This document shows positions 34,632 to 43,671 of a stretch of DNA of 64,000 nt, one piece after another (position 1 is the first letter of the stretch; each line of letters starts with the position of its first letter). The position numbers were made by a program, and so were the translations under genes. The notes beneath the pieces were generated by a model. That model was not told where the DNA came from. It worked only from the letters and a program-made list of their open reading frames with translations, and did no database searches. Origin of the DNA: Paracoccaceae bacterium (GTDB lineage: Bacteria; Pseudomonadota; Alphaproteobacteria; Rhodobacterales; Rhodobacteraceae); the NCBI GenBank assembly GCA_024742705.1, contig JANSXZ010000004.1, forward strand, positions 124,001 to 188,000, read 5' to 3'.

Positions 34632-35881
34632 TGCGGTGCCGCCATCGCTTCGGTCATGTGCGACAGTGCCAGGGCGGCGGCGCCGCGCGCCCACATCAGA
34701 TCGCCCCAGGCGTGGATCTGGATCGCCTGCGGCGCGGTCGCCCGGTTCAGGGTCAGGCGCTGCATCTCGGCCAGAACGTCCTCGGCATAGAGATAATCGT
34801 AGCGCATCCTTTCGCCCGACAGGATAATCAGTGGCGGATCGAACAGATGCACCACATTCGCCAGACCCAGCGCCAGGAACCGCCCCGCGCGCCGAAAGAT
34901 CACCCGCGCCGCCTGATTGCCGGCCTTGGCCTGATCGTAGAGCCGCTCGAGCGTCATCGCCATGCTCTCGCGGTCTTCCTGGATCATGTCCAGCGCCGTC
35001 GAGGCCTCGCGCACCAGCGCATAGTCGGCCACATAGGCCTCAAGACAACCACGTTGCCCGCATTGGCACAGCGCACCGTCCATCTGGACCTTGGTATGGC
35101 CCAGCTCCATGCCCAGCGACTGCGCCCCCCGGTACAGGCGGTGGCCGATGACCAGGCCCATGCCGACGCCTTGTTCGATGGTGATCACCGCGAAATCCGC
35201 CATCGCGCGGCCCTTGCCGAACCATAGTTCGGCGAGAGTGACGAGGTTGGCATCGTTGTCGACCGCGACAGGCACGCCAAAACGATCTTCGGCCGCGCCG
35301 CGCAGCGCCAGATCGGTTCCGGTCAGCATCGGCGACCAGACAACGCGCCCGGCGGCATGATCGACCATGCCGGGAAGGCCCAGGCCAAGGCAACTGATGT
35401 CGCCGCGGGTCAGGCCGGTCTGCGCCAGAAGCCGGTCGAACAACGTTGCCGCCTCGGTCAGGCACTGATCCAGACTGCGGCGCCGAGGCCCGCAGGCCAG
35501 GGTGGTTTCCGCGATCGGCTGACCGGCCAGGTCCACCAGAAGCGCGGTGTGCTGGGTGCGCGAAAGTTTCAGCCCGACGACGAACCCCGCGTCCGCGCGC
35601 ACCGCCAGTGCCACGGGCGGACGCCCGCGCGCGGTGGGGCGGGCGGTGTCGGGCACCTCGTTCAGCAGGCCCATTTCCATCAGTTCGCCCACCTGCGCGG
35701 TGACCGATGCAGGGCTGACCCCGAGGCTTTTGGCCACGTCGATGCGCGGGATATGCCCGGCCGAACGGACCGTTTCAAACACACGGCTGCGCAGCGGCGC
35801 GGTGGGCTGGCCGTTGTCGGGGCGGATCGGGCCGCAGCCGGCGGCGGCGGCGGCGCGGGGCGGTGGCTGCTTTGCGTTCAA
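34628..35881 (-). CDS. xylR: ROK-family transcriptional repressor of the xylose genes (XylR)
   Basis: A 417-residue regulator if it starts at TTG 35881 (LNAKQPPPRA), which follows GAGGG by five bases. Upstream in-frame ATGs at 35962/35956 would add disordered sequence and lie in or at the predicted promoter. The N-terminal winged helix is GHIPRIDVAKSLGVSPASVT. The ROK sugar-kinase-like domain contains LGLGLPGMVDHAAGRVVW, DNDANLVTLAELWFGKG and the zinc motif CQCGQRGCLEAY. It diverges from xylFHGBA across an operator-like palindrome. ROK XylR proteins are released from DNA by xylose; that this one does so is inference from context. Confidence 0.88.
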   Translation of the reverse strand: MNAKQPPPRAAAAAGCGPIRPDNGQPTAPLRSRVFETVRSAGHIPRIDVAKSLGVSPASVTAQVGELMEMGLLNEVPDTARPTARGRPPVALAVRADAGFVVGLKLSRTQHTALLVDLAGQPIAETTLACGPRRRSLDQCLTEAATLFDRLLAQTGLTRGDISCLGLGLPGMVDHAAGRVVWSPMLTGTDLALRGAAEDRFGVPVAVDNDANLVTLAELWFGKGRAMADFAVITIEQGVGMGLVIGHRLYRGAQSLGMELGHTKVQMDGALCQCGQRGCLEAYVADYALVREASTALDMIQEDRESMAMTLERLYDQAKAGNQAARVIFRRAGRFLALGLANVVHLFDPPLIILSGERMRYDYLYAEDVLAEMQRLTLNRATAPQAIQIHAWGDLMWARGAAALALSHMTEAMAAPQ

Positions 35882-35957
35882 ATCGGCCCTCTTTGCAGCG
35901 GTTTGCTGTGGCAATTCCTGGTGGATCGGCGTGAAACGGGACAATCCCCGCAGCATC

Positions 35958-35985
35958 AGCATAAAAAACGTGCAGCAACTGTCCA
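35958..35985 (-). promoter_or_regulatory. candidate xylR promoter
   Basis: On the minus strand TGGACA and TATGCT are separated by 16 bp. Transcription would begin near 35950, downstream of the ATG at 35962, which favours the TTG start for the repressor. The adjacent palindrome would make xylR autoregulated. Confidence 0.4.
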
Positions 35986-35987
35986 GA

Positions 35988-36010
35988 TTTATTTTGACAG
36001 CTAAAATAAA
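35988..36010. promoter_or_regulatory. palindromic operator, probable XylR (ROK) binding site
   Basis: A perfect inverted repeat TTTATTTT / AAAATAAA is separated by seven bases (GACAGCT) in an otherwise GC-rich genome. It is the only long AT-rich palindrome between the divergent xylR and xylF genes. Its spacer overlaps a consensus TTGACA -35 box, so bound repressor would block RNA polymerase. AT-rich palindromes of this kind are usual for ROK repressors. Confidence 0.7.
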
Positions 36011-36022
36011 AATCGGCATGTT
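35994..36022 (+). promoter_or_regulatory. candidate sigma-70 promoter of xylFHGBA
   Basis: A perfect TTGACA (35994-35999) is followed after 17 bp by CATGTT (36017-36022, three of six matches). The start site would lie near 36030, giving a leader of about 70 bases before xylF. The -35 box is inside the operator palindrome. Confidence 0.55.
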
Positions 36023-36099
36023 TCGGTCAGACGCCAGGCAGACAATCTGGCGGCGCACCGGGCCACCCGCTGCGCGCAACACCAAGGGGGAGGACAATC

Positions 36100-37131
36100 A
36101 TGAAAAAACGTGTATTTCTGGCGCTGATGGTTTCGGCGGCCTGGGCGACAACCGCGATGGCGGATGGCCACGGGATGACCGTCGGCGTCAGCTGGTCGAA
36201 TTTTCAGGAAGAACGGTGGAAAACCGATGAGGCCGCGATCCGGGCGGCGCTGGATGCGGCCGGCGTGGCCTATGTGTCGGCCGACGCCCAGAGTTCGGCC
36301 GCCAAGCAGCTGAGCGATGTGGAAAGCCTGATCGCCCAGGGTGTCGATGCGCTGATCATCCTGGCGCAGGATTCACAGGCCATCGGGCCGGCGGTGCAGG
36401 CCGCGGCCGACGAAGGCATTCCGGTGGTCGGGTATGACCGTTTGATCGAAGATGCCCGTGCCTTCTATCTGACCTTCGACAACGTCGAGGTGGGGCGGAT
36501 GCAGGCCCGCGCGGTTCTCGAGGCGCAGCCGACCGGCAACTATGTGATGATCAAGGGATCGCCCACCGATCCGAACGCCGACTTCCTGCGCGGCGGTCAG
36601 CAAGAGGTGTTGCAGGCCGCGATCGACAGCGGCGCCATCACCATCGTCGGCGAAGCCTATACCGACGGCTGGCTGCCGGCCAACGCGCAGCGCAACATGG
36701 AACAGATCCTGACGGCCCAGGACAATGCTGTCGACGCGGTGGTCGCATCCAACGACGGCACCGCCGGCGGCGTCGTGGCGGCGCTGACGGCGCAGGGCAT
36801 GGACGGGATTCCGGTATCGGGCCAGGACGGCGATCATGCGGCGCTGAACCGGGTGGCCAAGGGCACCCAGACCGTCAGCGTGTGGAAGGACGCCCGCGAC
36901 CTGGGCCGCGCGGCGGCGGAAATCGCCGTGGCAATGGCCAAGGGCAGCGGAATGGCGGCTGTGGACGGCGCGGTGTCGTGGACTTCTCCGGGCGGCACGG
37001 CGATGACGGCGCGGTTCCTTGCGCCGGTGCCGGTGACACGCGCCAACCTTTCGGCCGTGGTCGATGCCGGCTGGATCACCCGCGACGCGCTGTGCCAGGG
37101 CGTGATGAGCGGGCCCGCTCCCTGCAACTGA
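36100..37131 (+). CDS. xylF: D-xylose ABC transporter substrate-binding protein
   Basis: A 343-residue periplasmic protein of the cluster-B sugar binders (RbsB/XylF type), with a signal peptide MKKRVFLALMVSAAWATTAM. The mature part starts MTVGVSWSNFQEERWKTDEA, containing the SxxxERWxxD segment characteristic of XylF. Other ligand-pocket segments are VVGYDRLIEDARAFYLTFDN, IKGSPTDPNADFLRGG, VVASNDGTAGGVVAAL and VSGQDGDHAAL. A GGGGGAGGA site precedes ATG 36100. It is first in an operon with the rest of the xylose pathway and is followed by a very stable hairpin. Confidence 0.95.
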   Translation: MKKRVFLALMVSAAWATTAMADGHGMTVGVSWSNFQEERWKTDEAAIRAALDAAGVAYVSADAQSSAAKQLSDVESLIAQGVDALIILAQDSQAIGPAVQAAADEGIPVVGYDRLIEDARAFYLTFDNVEVGRMQARAVLEAQPTGNYVMIKGSPTDPNADFLRGGQQEVLQAAIDSGAITIVGEAYTDGWLPANAQRNMEQILTAQDNAVDAVVASNDGTAGGVVAALTAQGMDGIPVSGQDGDHAALNRVAKGTQTVSVWKDARDLGRAAAEIAVAMAKGSGMAAVDGAVSWTSPGGTAMTARFLAPVPVTRANLSAVVDAGWITRDALCQGVMSGPAPCN

Positions 37132-37209
37132 GCCCCGGCAATGCGGTGACGCGCGGGCCATCGCCCGCGCGACAGCAACGCAATGCCCCGTCCGGCCCGG
37201 AGTGAACCG

Positions 37210-37245
37210 CCGGCCGGGCCGGGCGGCCCCGTCCGGCCCGGCCGG
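37210..37245 (+). terminator. GC-rich intercistronic hairpin between xylF and xylH
   Basis: CCGGCCGGGCCGG (37210-37222) pairs perfectly with CCGGCCCGGCCGG (37233-37245) around a 10-base loop, a 13-bp all-GC stem. No T-run follows. It probably protects the xylF message or attenuates transcription into xylHGBA. Confidence 0.7.
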
Positions 37246-37296
37246 AACGGCGGCATGATCCGTCCAAACCTGACCCGTCACCAAGGAGCGCCTTTT

Positions 37297-38589
37297 ATGA
37301 CAGACGGTCCCACTCCCCCGCCGGCGCCACGCAGCGGCCTGCGGGCCCTCGAGATCGACACGCGGCTTCTGGGAATGATCGGCGCCTTCGCGGTCATCTG
37401 CATCGCCTTCAACCTGCTCACCGATGGCCGCTTCCTGACCCCGCGCAACATCTTCAACCTGACGATCCAGACCGTAAGCGTGGCGATCATGGCCACCGGC
37501 ATGGTGTTCGTGATCGTCACCCGGCATATCGACCTGTCGGTTGGCGCGTTGCTGGCCACCTGTTCGGCGGTCATGGCGATGATGCAGACACAGTACCTGC
37601 CCGAAATGCTGGGGCTGGGGCTGGGACATCCGTTGATCCCGTGGCTGACGATACTGGGCGGGCTGATCGTGGGTGCCGCGATCGGCGCGTTCCAGGGGTG
37701 GCTGACGGGATACCTTGCGATCCCGGCATTCATCGTCACGCTGGGCGGCCTGCTGGTGTGGCGCAACGTGGCCTGGTACCAGACCAACGGCCAGACCATC
37801 GGCCCGCTGGATCAGACCTTCATGAAATTTGGCGGCATCAACGGCACACTGGGCGAAACCGGCAGCTGGATCTTTGGCGTGCTTGCGACCTGCGCGGCGC
37901 TCTATGGGTTGTGGTCGGCGCGGCGCAACCGGATCGGTCACGGTTTTCCGGTGAAGCCGGCATGGGCCGAAGCCACGGTTGCCGGCGTTGTGGCGCTGGG
38001 CATCATGGGTTTTGTCGCGGTGCTGAACGCCTACGAAATCCCCACGCGCCGCTTGGCGCGGATGTTCGAGGCGCGCGGCGAGACCATGCCCGAAGGCTAT
38101 AGCGCAGCCTACGGCATTCCGATTTCGGTGCTGGTGCTGATCGCCATCGCGATCGTCATGACGCTGGTGGCCCGGCGCACGCGGCTGGGGCGCTACATCT
38201 TCGCCACCGGTGGCAATCCGGATGCGTCCGAGCTTTCGGGGATCAATACCCGGCTGCTGACGGTCAAGGTTTTCGCCATCATGGGCGCGCTCTGCGCGAT
38301 CTCCGCCGTGGTCGCATCGGCGCGGCTGACCAACCATTCGAACGACATCGGCACGCTGGACGAATTGCGCGTGATCGCCGCCGCCGTGATCGGCGGCACC
38401 GCCCTGGCTGGCGGAATCGGCACGATCCACGGGGCGATCCTGGGCGCGCTGATCATGCAGTCGCTGCAATCGGGCATGGCGATGGTGGGCGTGGACGCGC
38501 CATTGCAGAACATGGTCGTGGGCACGGTCCTTGTGGCCGCGGTTCTGCTGGACACGATTTACCGCAAGAAGACAGGAGCGTTGAAATGA
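37297..38589 (+). CDS. xylH: D-xylose ABC transporter permease
   Basis: A 430-residue polytopic permease of the RbsC/XylH family. ATG 37297 follows AAGGAG at good spacing. Typical segments are FLTPRNIFNLTIQTVSVAIM, GMVFVIVTRHIDLSVGALLA, and ATGGNPDASELSGINTRLLT in the cytoplasmic loop that meets the ATPase. The C-terminal part contains GGTALAGGIGTIHGAILGAL. It is longer than RbsC, as usual for XylH. It overlaps xylG by 4 bp. Confidence 0.95.
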   Translation: MTDGPTPPPAPRSGLRALEIDTRLLGMIGAFAVICIAFNLLTDGRFLTPRNIFNLTIQTVSVAIMATGMVFVIVTRHIDLSVGALLATCSAVMAMMQTQYLPEMLGLGLGHPLIPWLTILGGLIVGAAIGAFQGWLTGYLAIPAFIVTLGGLLVWRNVAWYQTNGQTIGPLDQTFMKFGGINGTLGETGSWIFGVLATCAALYGLWSARRNRIGHGFPVKPAWAEATVAGVVALGIMGFVAVLNAYEIPTRRLARMFEARGETMPEGYSAAYGIPISVLVLIAIAIVMTLVARRTRLGRYIFATGGNPDASELSGINTRLLTVKVFAIMGALCAISAVVASARLTNHSNDIGTLDELRVIAAAVIGGTALAGGIGTIHGAILGALIMQSLQSGMAMVGVDAPLQNMVVGTVLVAAVLLDTIYRKKTGALK

Positions 38590-39332
38590 CCCCACTTGTG
38601 GATCTGCGCAACATCTCGATCTCGTTCGGCGGGGTCCGGGCGGTGGACGATGTATCGCTGACGCTGAACGCCGGCGAGGTGGTCGGCCTTCTGGGGCACA
38701 ACGGCGCGGGGAAATCCACGCTGATCAAGATCCTCTCGGGCGCCTATCGGGCCAGTTCCGGCGAGATCTGGATCGACGGCGCGCGCGCCGACATCCAGTC
38801 GCCGCGCGACGCCCGGCGCTACAACATCGAAACCATCTACCAGACGCTGGCGCTGGCCGACAATCTGGATGCGGCATCCAACCTGTTTCTGGGGCGCGAG
38901 TTGACGACCGCCCTGGGGTTTGTCGACGACGCGCGGATGGAAGCGGAAACCCGCAAGATCATGGCACGTCTGAACCCGAACTTCCGCAAGCTGAACGAAC
39001 CGGTCAGCGCATTGTCCGGTGGTCAGAGGCAATCGGTGGCGATCGCGCGGGCGGTGTATTTCAACGCCCGTATCCTGATCATGGACGAACCGACAGCAGC
39101 GCTGGGGGTGCACGAGACGCAGATGGTGGCCGAACTGATCCTCGAACTGAAAAAGCAGGGTTTGGGCATTTTCCTGATCAGCCACGACACCCGCGAGATG
39201 CTTGAGCTGTGCGACCGCGTTTCGGTGATGAAGAACGGCCGTCTGGTGGGCACCGAACGCACCGCGGATGTGACCGAAGACGACATCCTGAGCATGATCA
39301 TCATGGGCAAGCGGCCCGAACGGGCGATCTGA
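38586..39332 (+). CDS. xylG: D-xylose ABC transporter ATP-binding protein, single-domain form
   Basis: A 248-residue ATPase with one nucleotide-binding domain. Walker A is VGLLGHNGAGKSTLIKILSG, the signature LSGGQRQSVAIARAVYFNAR, Walker B ILIMDEPTAALG, and the switch histidine is in FLISHDTREMLELC. E. coli XylG, like RbsA, has two fused domains (~510 residues), but here there is no second domain and the frame ends cleanly at a TGATG overlap with xylB. Single-domain ATPases are known in several alphaproteobacterial CUT2 systems, where they would act as homodimers. No sign of truncation or frameshift. Confidence 0.9.
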   Translation: MTPLVDLRNISISFGGVRAVDDVSLTLNAGEVVGLLGHNGAGKSTLIKILSGAYRASSGEIWIDGARADIQSPRDARRYNIETIYQTLALADNLDAASNLFLGRELTTALGFVDDARMEAETRKIMARLNPNFRKLNEPVSALSGGQRQSVAIARAVYFNARILIMDEPTAALGVHETQMVAELILELKKQGLGIFLISHDTREMLELCDRVSVMKNGRLVGTERTADVTEDDILSMIIMGKRPERAI

Positions 39333-40771
39333 TGTACATCGGGCTGGATCTGGGCACGTCGGGTGTCAAGGCGGCACTGGTGGACGAAGATGAAACGGTT
39401 CTGGCCGAGGCCACCGCGCCTCTGACGGTGGCGCGGCCGCATCCGGGCTGGAGCGAACAATCCCCGGCCGACTGGCTTTCGGCGACCGAGGCGGCGCTGA
39501 CCGAACTGACCCGCGCCCATGCGCCGCGCGACGTGCGCGCCATCGGTCTTAGCGGCCAGATGCACGGCGCGACCCTTCTGGACAGGGCGCGTGACGTGTT
39601 GCGGCCCTGCATGTTGTGGAACGACACCCGCGCCCACGTCGAAGCCGCGGCGATGGACGCGCGCCCCGAATGGCGTCGTATCACCGGCAACATCGTCTTT
39701 CCCGGTTTCACCGCGCCCAAGCTGGAATGGGTGCGCCGGCACGAACCCGAGATCTTTTCGCGGGTCGACACGGTGCTGTTGCCCAAGGATTATCTGCGGC
39801 TGTGGCTGACCGGCGATGCGGTGTCGGACATGTCCGACGCATCGGGCACCGGGTGGCTGGACGTGGGTGCGCGCGACTGGTCGGATGAATTGCTGGCCGC
39901 CTCGGGGCTGAGCCGCGACAACATGCCGGCGCTGGTCGAGGGATCGGCCCCGGCGGGCCGGCTGCGCGAAGACCTGGCGCGGCGCTGGGGGCTGGGCGCG
40001 GATGTGATCGTGGCCGGGGGCGGCGGTGATAATGCCGCGTCGGGCGTCGGCGTGGGCGCGGTGGCGCCTGGCAGGGGGTTTGTGTCGCTGGGCACATCGG
40101 GTGTGATCTTCGCCGCCAGCGACGGGTTCCAGCCCGATCCCGGCAGCGCGGTCCATACCTTCTGCCATGCGCTGCCCGACCTGTGGCACCAGATGGGCGT
40201 GATCCTGTCGTGCACCGACGCGGTGAACTGGTTCGCCGGGATCATGGGCCGCGAGGTTGCCGATCTCACCGGATCGCTGGGCCCGCTGCGCGCGCCGGGC
40301 GATGTGGTTTTCCTGCCCTACCTTGGCGGCGAACGCACGCCTCACAACGATGCGGCGGCGCGCGGTGTCTTTGCCGGGCTGGGCCATGCCACGGATCGCG
40401 CCGCGCTGACGCGGGCGGTGCTGGAAGGGGTCTGCCACGCTTTCCGTGACAATCTGGAAGCGCTGCGCGCGACCGGCACGCAGATCGATTCGCTGCTGGC
40501 CGTGGGCGGCGGCACCCGGTCGGAATACTGGCTGCGGGCGCTGGCGACGGCGCTGGACATGCCGCTGGACCTGCCCGTCGCAGGCGATTTCGGCGGGGCC
40601 TTCGGCGCCGCGCGCCTGGCGCGCATGGCCGCCGCGCAAGGCGGTGCATCGCTGGCGCCGCCGCCGCGCATCGCCAGAACCATCGCGCCCGATCCGGCGC
40701 TGACCGGCGCTTTTGCCGAGGCGCACCGCCGCTACCGCGCCACTTACTCCGCACTGCGAGGTATCACATGA
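39332..40771 (+). CDS. xylB: xylulokinase
   Basis: A 479-residue FGGY-family kinase that phosphorylates D-xylulose to xylulose 5-phosphate. ATG 39332 overlaps the xylG stop by one base. N-terminal ATP-binding motif [19 protein letters not shown], then [13 protein letters not shown] with the substrate region typical of XylB (SGQMHG), [12 protein letters not shown], and [19 protein letters not shown]. The C-terminal FGGY signature region is [20 protein letters not shown] with [13 protein letters not shown]. Its stop overlaps xylA by 4 bp. Confidence 0.96.
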   Translation: MYIGLDLGTSGVKAALVDEDETVLAEATAPLTVARPHPGWSEQSPADWLSATEAALTELTRAHAPRDVRAIGLSGQMHGATLLDRARDVLRPCMLWNDTRAHVEAAAMDARPEWRRITGNIVFPGFTAPKLEWVRRHEPEIFSRVDTVLLPKDYLRLWLTGDAVSDMSDASGTGWLDVGARDWSDELLAASGLSRDNMPALVEGSAPAGRLREDLARRWGLGADVIVAGGGGDNAASGVGVGAVAPGRGFVSLGTSGVIFAASDGFQPDPGSAVHTFCHALPDLWHQMGVILSCTDAVNWFAGIMGREVADLTGSLGPLRAPGDVVFLPYLGGERTPHNDAAARGVFAGLGHATDRAALTRAVLEGVCHAFRDNLEALRATGTQIDSLLAVGGGTRSEYWLRALATALDMPLDLPVAGDFGGAFGAARLARMAAAQGGASLAPPPRIARTIAPDPALTGAFAEAHRRYRATYSALRGIT

Positions 40772-42072
40772 CCGACTTCTTCCAGGGGCTCGCCCCGGTT
40801 CCCCACAACCCCGATGCCGCACCCGATGCGCTGGCCTTTCGCCACTACGATCCTGACGCGATGATCATGGGAAAGCGCATGGAGGACCATTTGCGCTTTG
40901 CCGTCGCCTGGTGGCACGGGTTCGCCTGGCCCGGCGGCGACCCCTTCGGCGGCCCGACGTTCGAACGCCCCTGGTTCGCCGAGGATACAATCGCCAGCGC
41001 CAAGCTGAAGGCCGACGCCGCCTTCGATCTGTTCGCGCTGCTGGGCCAGCCGTTCTTTTGCTTTCACGATGCCGATATCCGCCCCGAAGGCGCGACCTTT
41101 GCGCAGAACGCGCGCAATCTGGACGAGATGGTGGATTACATCGGCCAGAAGATGTCGCAGACCGGCACCCGGCTGCTGTGGGGCACGGCGAACCTGTTTT
41201 CGCACCGCCGCTACATGGCCGGAGCGGCGACCAACCCCGACCCCGAGGTTTTCGCCTATGCCGCGGCCACGGTAAAATCCTGCATCGATGCCACGCACCG
41301 TCTGGACGGGGAGAATTATGTGTTGTGGGGCGGTCGCGAAGGATACGAGACGCTGTTGAACACCGATCTTGTGCGCGAACGCAACCAGGCCGGACGGTTC
41401 TTGCAGATGGTCGTGGATTACAAGCACAAGATCGGGTTTCGCGGCACCATCCTGATCGAACCGAAGCCGCAGGAGCCGACCAAACATCAGTATGACCGCG
41501 ACGTTGCCACCGTCTATGGCTTTCTCAAGGATTTCGGCCTTGAGGGCGAGGTGCGGGTCAACATCGAACAGGGCCACGCGATCCTCGCAGGCCACAGCTT
41601 CGAACACGAGCTTGCGCTGGCCGGGGCGCTGGGCATCTTCGGATCCATCGACATGAACCGCAACGATTACCAGTCGGGCTGGGACACCGATCAGTTCCCC
41701 AATTCCGTGCCCGAGGTCGCTCTGGCCTATTACGAGGTTCTGAAGGCCGGCGGGTTCACCACCGGCGGCACCAACTTCGACGCCAAGCTGCGACGGCAAT
41801 CGCTCGATCCCGAAGATCTGGTGGCCGCCCATGTCGGCGCGATGGATATCTGCGCGCGCGGGCTGAAGGCGGCGGCGGCGATGCTGGCGGATGGCGGTCT
41901 GGAACAGGCGCGCGCGGCGCGCTATGCCGGGTGGGAGCGGCCCGAGGCGCGACAATGGCTTGACGGGTCGCTTGAGACGATCGCGGCCGACGTGCTGGCG
42001 CGCGACATCAACCCCCGCCCGGTCTCGGGCCGTCAGGAACGGCTGGAAAACCTGGTGTCGCGCTTCGTCTAG
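40768..42072 (+). CDS. xylA: xylose isomerase
   Basis: A 434-residue class II xylose isomerase interconverting D-xylose and D-xylulose. The N-terminal [20 protein letters not shown] and [12 protein letters not shown] contain the catalytic histidine/aspartate pair. Metal-ligand and lysine motifs are [52 protein letters not shown] and [20 protein letters not shown]. Length is normal. It ends the operon; a hairpin with a T-run follows 37 bp downstream. The complete set import, isomerase, kinase indicates growth on xylose through the isomerase pathway. Confidence 0.97.
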   Translation: MTDFFQGLAPVPHNPDAAPDALAFRHYDPDAMIMGKRMEDHLRFAVAWWHGFAWPGGDPFGGPTFERPWFAEDTIASAKLKADAAFDLFALLGQPFFCFHDADIRPEGATFAQNARNLDEMVDYIGQKMSQTGTRLLWGTANLFSHRRYMAGAATNPDPEVFAYAAATVKSCIDATHRLDGENYVLWGGREGYETLLNTDLVRERNQAGRFLQMVVDYKHKIGFRGTILIEPKPQEPTKHQYDRDVATVYGFLKDFGLEGEVRVNIEQGHAILAGHSFEHELALAGALGIFGSIDMNRNDYQSGWDTDQFPNSVPEVALAYYEVLKAGGFTTGGTNFDAKLRRQSLDPEDLVAAHVGAMDICARGLKAAAAMLADGGLEQARAARYAGWERPEARQWLDGSLETIAADVLARDINPRPVSGRQERLENLVSRFV

Positions 42073-42108
42073 CATGACCGCGCCGCTTAGGGCGCCCGAT
42101 CCCCGCAC

Positions 42109-42140
42109 CCCGCCAGCCCCCCATGGCCGGCGGGTTTTTT
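42109..42140 (+). terminator. rho-independent terminator after xylA
   Basis: CCCGCCAGCC (42109-42118) pairs with GGCCGGCGGG (42125-42134) with one mismatch across a 6-base loop and is followed by six Ts. Confidence 0.8.
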
Positions 42141-42177
42141 CATGCGGGTGTCTCCGGGGCAGGGGCCGATCATGCGC

Positions 42178-42459
42178 AATTGTGGCGAAAACCCGCGCCG
42201 GCCCGCGCAAGCGCGCGGTTCTGGCCCGGGATCGCGGCAGGGGCGTGGCCACAGTTTGATCACAATGGCCATCGGCACCCCCGAAAACCCCGCCGCAAAG
42301 GTGGCAGAGCAATGGCACCGCGCCCAAGTTCGGCCACAACCGCAGGGTTTTTTGCGCAAATCGGCATCGGATCCGGGCGCTTCGGTGGCAATTGTGGCCG
42401 ATTGTGGCAGGCTTGGGGCAGCCGCATTTTCCACCCCGGACATGTTGTTGCCACATTTG
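42178..42459. promoter_or_regulatory. cluster of TTGTGGC-type motifs upstream of exopolysaccharide genes
   Basis: Six copies of a short motif occur within 282 bp: AATTGTGGC at 42178 and 42390, ATTGTGGCA at 42401, and inverted copies GGCCACAGTTT at 42247, GGCCACAAC at 42332 and GCCACATTTG at 42450. A seventh, identical to the 42247 copy over 11 bases, lies at 44783 before the Wzz-like gene. Recurrence before two genes of the same pathway suggests binding sites of an unknown regulator. Confidence 0.45.
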
Positions 42460-42787
42460 TCTGCCGTGTCTCCGCCGATTGATCGCGGATCCGAAACAGT
42501 TTTACCGCTTTGTCGGGAATTGGCCGCGCACGCTTGCGCAACCGCCTGAAACCACCAATATTCCCCCCGGAAACAATCTGTTGAAGAAGAAAAGCTCCAA
42601 CTTTCTTAAACTGATGGTAAGTTGAATTGTGACGGGAACGCGGCGATGAACGGCCGACACCGTCACAAAGGTAAAGGCGGGAACAGGTTTTGCCCCGCTG
42701 CGTTGTTAAAGAGTATCCGACGAGGCGGCGCGACCCGCCAGAGTTCAGGCCCACCGGGCGACACGAGTTAAGAGTGAGAGTGAGAAT

Positions 42788-43540
42788 ATGGGTAGCAAGA
42801 GCTTTCAGTTTTCGGATCTGCGGTATCAGACCATCAGCCAGATCAACGATCTGACGCCGATGCAGATGATCCTGGTGTTCATGCTGCCTGGCGTGTCGTT
42901 TCGCCCCGACATCTCGATGCCGCGCCAGTCGGACGGCTACAGCAAGCTGCCCAAGCGGCTTCTGGATGTCGTTCTGGTGCTGCTGGCGCTGCCCGTGGCA
43001 CTGCCGCTGATCGGCCTGTGCGCGCTGGCGATCTGGCTTGAAGGGGGATCGCCCTTCTACCGTCAGGACCGCCTGGGACAGAACGGCCGGGTTTTCTCGC
43101 TGTTCAAGCTGCGCACCATGGTCCGCGACGCCGATGCCCGTCTGGAAGCCTGCCTTGATGCCGATCCGGCGATGCGCGCGGAATGGGAAGCCACCCAGAA
43201 GCTGAAGTGCGATCCGCGCATCACCCGGCTGGGCGCCTTCCTGCGCAAAACTTCGCTCGATGAACTGCCGCAGCTGCTGAACGTTCTGCTGGGCGACATG
43301 AGCCTGGTCGGCCCGCGCCCTATGCTGCCCGAACAGCTGCCGCTTTATGGCAACCCGGCGTCCTACTTCGCCCTCAAGCCCGGCATCACCGGCTTGTGGC
43401 AGGTTTCGGGCCGCAACGACACCCGGTTCGATGCCCGCCAGATCGCCGACGCGCGGTATCACGCAAACGTCTCAATTTGGTCGGATTTGGAGATCATGGT
43501 GAAGACGCTCGGCGTGGTTGCGCGCCGCACCGGATACTGA
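42788..43540 (+). CDS. undecaprenyl-phosphate sugar phosphotransferase (ExoY/WcaJ C-terminal type)
   Basis: A 250-residue membrane-associated enzyme that transfers a sugar-1-phosphate from a UDP-sugar to polyprenyl phosphate, the first step of repeat-unit assembly. A polar N-terminus of ~55 residues precedes [20 protein letters not shown], the membrane hairpin. Catalytic motifs are [45 protein letters not shown] and [10 protein letters not shown], ending in [15 protein letters not shown]. It is the short form without the N-terminal multi-helix domain of WcaJ. A long leader precedes it and a GAGAGTGAGA site precedes ATG 42788. Confidence 0.92.
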   Translation: MGSKSFQFSDLRYQTISQINDLTPMQMILVFMLPGVSFRPDISMPRQSDGYSKLPKRLLDVVLVLLALPVALPLIGLCALAIWLEGGSPFYRQDRLGQNGRVFSLFKLRTMVRDADARLEACLDADPAMRAEWEATQKLKCDPRITRLGAFLRKTSLDELPQLLNVLLGDMSLVGPRPMLPEQLPLYGNPASYFALKPGITGLWQVSGRNDTRFDARQIADARYHANVSIWSDLEIMVKTLGVVARRTGY

Positions 43541-43585
43541 GCGCGAAGGCGTGCCGATGTCCCGGCACCGGCACCGATCCGATCG

Positions 43586-43615
43586 CAACGCGGCCCCAAT
43601 GGCGGGGTCGCGTTG
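43586..43615 (+). terminator. intergenic hairpin between sugar transferase and BY-kinase-like gene
   Basis: CAACGCGGCCCC (43586-43597) pairs with GGGGTCGCGTTG (43604-43615) with one G-T pair and a 6-base loop. No T-run follows; it may attenuate read-through into the next two genes. Confidence 0.5.
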
Positions 43616-43671
43616 TCGCGTTTGCGGCGCGGTCATCGCACCGGCGGCGCGCTGAGCAAGGAGAGCAGGGC

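Larger units (their letters stand above)
42073..42787. other. 715-bp non-coding region upstream of the exopolysaccharide genes
   Basis: No convincing gene is seen. Short open frames here have no ribosome site or coding-like composition. The left end holds the xylA terminator. The middle contains a cluster of TTGTGGC-type motifs. The right end is more AT-rich, with a CAACTT / AAGTTG inverted repeat separated by 15 bases (42598-42624), and is the likely promoter and leader of the exopolysaccharide operon. Confidence 0.7.

Noticed and set aside
42123-42549. Overlapping short plus-strand frames in the region before the exopolysaccharide genes
   Set aside because: No ribosome-binding site, no homology, Arg/Pro-rich translations, and the stretch is better explained as terminator and regulatory DNA.
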